DNA from: Pseudobdellovibrionaceae bacterium
Lineage (GTDB): Bacteria; Bdellovibrionota; Bdellovibrionia; Bdellovibrionales; Bdellovibrionaceae
Direction of reading: 5' to 3'
NCBI GenBank assembly: GCA_016785955.1
Contig: JAEUWH010000011.1
Location: 62,001 to 126,000 of the forward strand
DNA: 64,000 bases
Within the stretch, counting starts at the first letter, position 1. Each line of letters starts with the position of its first letter. The notes under the pieces were generated by a model, which had not been told where the DNA came from, did no database searches, and was given only the letters and a program-made list of their open reading frames with translations. This document shows, piece after piece, positions 62,630 through 64,000 of this stretch. A program made the translations under genes and the position numbers.

Positions 62630-63534
62630 AAACGCTCCAACTCACCGTCAACAAATGGTGGCTGATTCTCGAAAAGACATCGGTGTACGTAAATAAGCTT
62701 ATTAAACTCGCGAGAAGGAATTTCTTGATCAATTTGAAGATTCGGCAAGTCTACTTTGTTTGTTCCCGACTTACCAAGTCTTTCAAGTACTAAATCATTT
62801 CCATGGCCCAATCCAAAATACATTAGTCGCTTTTCATAGAAGGTGCTGGCAGGAAAATTTTGGGCAATACCTCTTTTTAAAGCTATTCCATGCCTAATCA
62901 ATTCCGAAAGTCCACGACCGAAAGTCTTTGATTCTTCGCCCTTCCACCCTGCCGCTCCACCAGACACAAAACCGAAGTTGCTTATTTTAGCAATTAATAC
63001 CTGTACGTTAAGGGTCAAATCTTTAACGAAAGGCTCAATAACAAAAAACTCTTCCACGTCACAAAAACTCGTAAACTCTTTTAACGAATTACCATTTGAA
63101 GCAAGATAACCTGTAGCCAAATCTTCAATTTGATGTGCCTTGTGTCCAATATCACTATCGTCCCACCAGTGAGCCCAAACATATCTTTCTACTGCCTCAA
63201 GATAAGCATTGTCTCTTGCTTGCGCTAATGCATTTTCGATATGTATAGGAAAAGCCGCGATACCATCCGAATGTAGTCTGTCACAGGCGGGGTGACGATT
63301 TAAAATTCCTTCTTGAAAAACCGCCCTCTCATAAAACTCTACTAGTGCTTTTGTTATAGCAAGTTCTGGGTCAACATCCACGCCAGCACAAGCGTCATTG
63401 CACATTAGTCCTTTAGGTCTTTGTTTAAAAGTAGAAACGAAGTTTAATTCTCCAAAATGCGAAATCTCAAGCGCAGGCTTCAACAAAGCTAGTCTATCGA
63501 TTTTTTCTAATAACGCATTTGAGATTTGCTTCAT
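62620..63534 (-). CDS. YcaO-domain protein
   Basis: 304 residues with the YcaO helix motifs: GVDVDPELAITKALVEFYER (51-70), NAYLEAVERYVWAHWW (109-124) and SGGAAGWKGEES..GLSELIRHG (about 191-215). YcaO enzymes use ATP to activate backbone amides, making azolines, thioamides or amidines in peptides and proteins. There is no obvious precursor peptide, dehydrogenase or E1-like partner in view. The ATG at 63534 follows the upstream stop by two bases; a longer frame would overlap that gene. The protein is shorter than E. coli YcaO, so it is a stand-alone catalytic domain. Confidence 0.8.
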   Translation of the reverse strand: MKQISNALLEKIDRLALLKPALEISHFGELNFVSTFKQRPKGLMCNDACAGVDVDPELAITKALVEFYERAVFQEGILNRHPACDRLHSDGIAAFPIHIENALAQARDNAYLEAVERYVWAHWWDDSDIGHKAHQIEDLATGYLASNGNSLKEFTSFCDVEEFFVIEPFVKDLTLNVQVLIAKISNFGFVSGGAAGWKGEESKTFGRGLSELIRHGIALKRGIAQNFPASTFYEKRLMYFGLGHGNDLVLERLGKSGTNKVDLPNLQIDQEIPSREFNKLIYVHRCLFENQPPFVDGELERLCL

Positions 63535-63536
63535 TT

Positions 63537-64000
63537 CTATTCCATATCCCCAAACAAATGCCAAGGAGACGGACTCGTAATTCCCTGTGGTCTTTTCAGA
63601 ACCAAATCTTTGTTTTTTGAAGCATAAAAACGTCGTATGTGAGAGTAGACGCTTAGTTTCGAGTCGGCGAAAAGATAATTATTTACGCTATCAACTATCT
63701 GGTCGTTCACTTTTCCCTCACTGACAATCTTCTGAAGTTGGGACTGTAACTTCAGATCGTTCCAAAAATGCTTTAGGCCCTTGTGCAAGTTTGGTGTAAA
63801 CAACATTTGGATGTCCCCGGTTGGGTCCATGGCCCAGAAGCCGGTGCGCGCATAGGCAAATGTAGTTTGATTCGACAAGAAAGCTTCAACTTCCTCTTTC
63901 TTATTACTAAATTTTTTCGGTCCATCTATTGTAAGACCTAAATCTTTAGCGGTTTTTAATATTGTTTCCACAAAGATATTTGGGGTCGAGCCTTCAAAAC
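63537..64000 (-). CDS. Substrate-binding-like protein, family 5 type (C-terminal part)
   Basis: The frame is open to the window edge; about 154 residues are visible. The pattern STPNIFVETILKTAKDLGL, ARTGFWAMDPTGDIQMLFTP and a helical end with LFADSKLSVYSHIRRFYASK resembles the C-terminal lobe of family 5 peptide-binding proteins, where a D-P near the hinge and a Y..I.P..H region are typical. The call is tentative. The N-terminus, which would show a signal peptide, is outside. It is the first visible gene of the YcaO-kinase-GNAT operon. Confidence 0.45.
   Translation of the reverse strand, partial: FEGSTPNIFVETILKTAKDLGLTIDGPKKFSNKKEEVEAFLSNQTTFAYARTGFWAMDPTGDIQMLFTPNLHKGLKHFWNDLKLQSQLQKIVSEGKVNDQIVDSVNNYLFADSKLSVYSHIRRFYASKNKDLVLKRPQGITSPSPWHLFGDME

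Larger units (their letters stand above)
48036..64000. mobile_element. Integrative conjugative element in tRNA-Gln (left part)
   Basis: From the tRNA 3' end to the window edge all genes are on the minus strand: a serine recombinase at the boundary, small accessory genes, replication-relaxation protein, FtsK/TcpA-type coupling ATPase, a VirB-like type IV secretion set, and a cargo operon. The base composition is visibly more A+T-rich than the chromosome to the left. The right end and second att site lie outside the window. No partition or replication initiator gene is seen, which favours an ICE over an integrated plasmid. Confidence 0.85.

Overview
The window looks like chromosome of a predatory or predator-related Bdellovibrionota bacterium, with an integrated conjugative element at its right end. 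The lineage is an inference, not proven. It rests on many small secreted lipoproteins and Cys-rich exported proteins, a delta-60-repeat lipoprotein, a moxR-bat operon next to two lytic transglycosylases, and a stand-alone c-di-GMP-I riboswitch RNA that resembles the abundant attack-phase RNA I recall from Bdellovibrio bacteriovorus.

Left part (1-15.5 kb): the end of a Wadjet (JetABCD) anti-plasmid operon, with jetA cut by the window edge, then a RecD2-type helicase. A DODA-like dioxygenase and a Rossmann oxidoreductase stand divergent from a LysR regulator. RadD helicase follows behind a promoter that would give a leaderless mRNA. A lipoprotein methyltransferase has its ribosome binding site inside a 14-bp hairpin. 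Small secreted proteins and oligoribonuclease close this part.

Middle (15.5-33 kb): accessory chromosome. It holds the delta-60 lipoprotein, a secreted protein of four 35-residue Cys repeats, an S46 dipeptidyl-peptidase with a DPP7-like specificity residue, HutD and a membrane phosphoesterase. Next come a sensor-less hybrid kinase, an MFS exporter, a 2,4-dienoyl-CoA reductase, a ribosome hibernation factor, a NhaR-like regulator and a DUF808 membrane protein. The c-di-GMP-I riboswitch has its own terminator and no gene after it. A family of short intergenic repeats is scattered through the left and middle parts.

Cell-envelope block (33-46 kb, minus strand): moxR, DUF58, a membrane-anchored linker protein, batA, batB, batC, batD and an Slt-type transglycosylase are chained by overlaps of 1-20 bases or gaps of a few bases. 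MltD with three LysM domains follows. An M48-like protein that has lost HExxH and a DUF1844 protein lie divergently. A DegP/HtrA protease precedes tRNA-Gln(UUG).

Right part (48-64 kb): an A+T-richer integrative conjugative element, whose right end lies outside the window. A serine recombinase gene runs antisense into the 3' end of tRNA-Gln, so the tRNA supplies its last codons and stop. Behind it, all on the minus strand, lie accessory genes, a replication-relaxation protein, an FtsK/TcpA-like coupling ATPase and a compact type IV secretion system (VirB10, 9, 8, 6, 5, 4, 3, 2 in map order). A palindrome-rich regulatory region separates this from a cargo operon: a family-5 substrate-binding-like protein (cut by the window), a YcaO-domain protein, a membrane hybrid histidine kinase and a GNAT-like protein. 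I do not recognise this four-gene set; it is the best candidate for an undescribed system.
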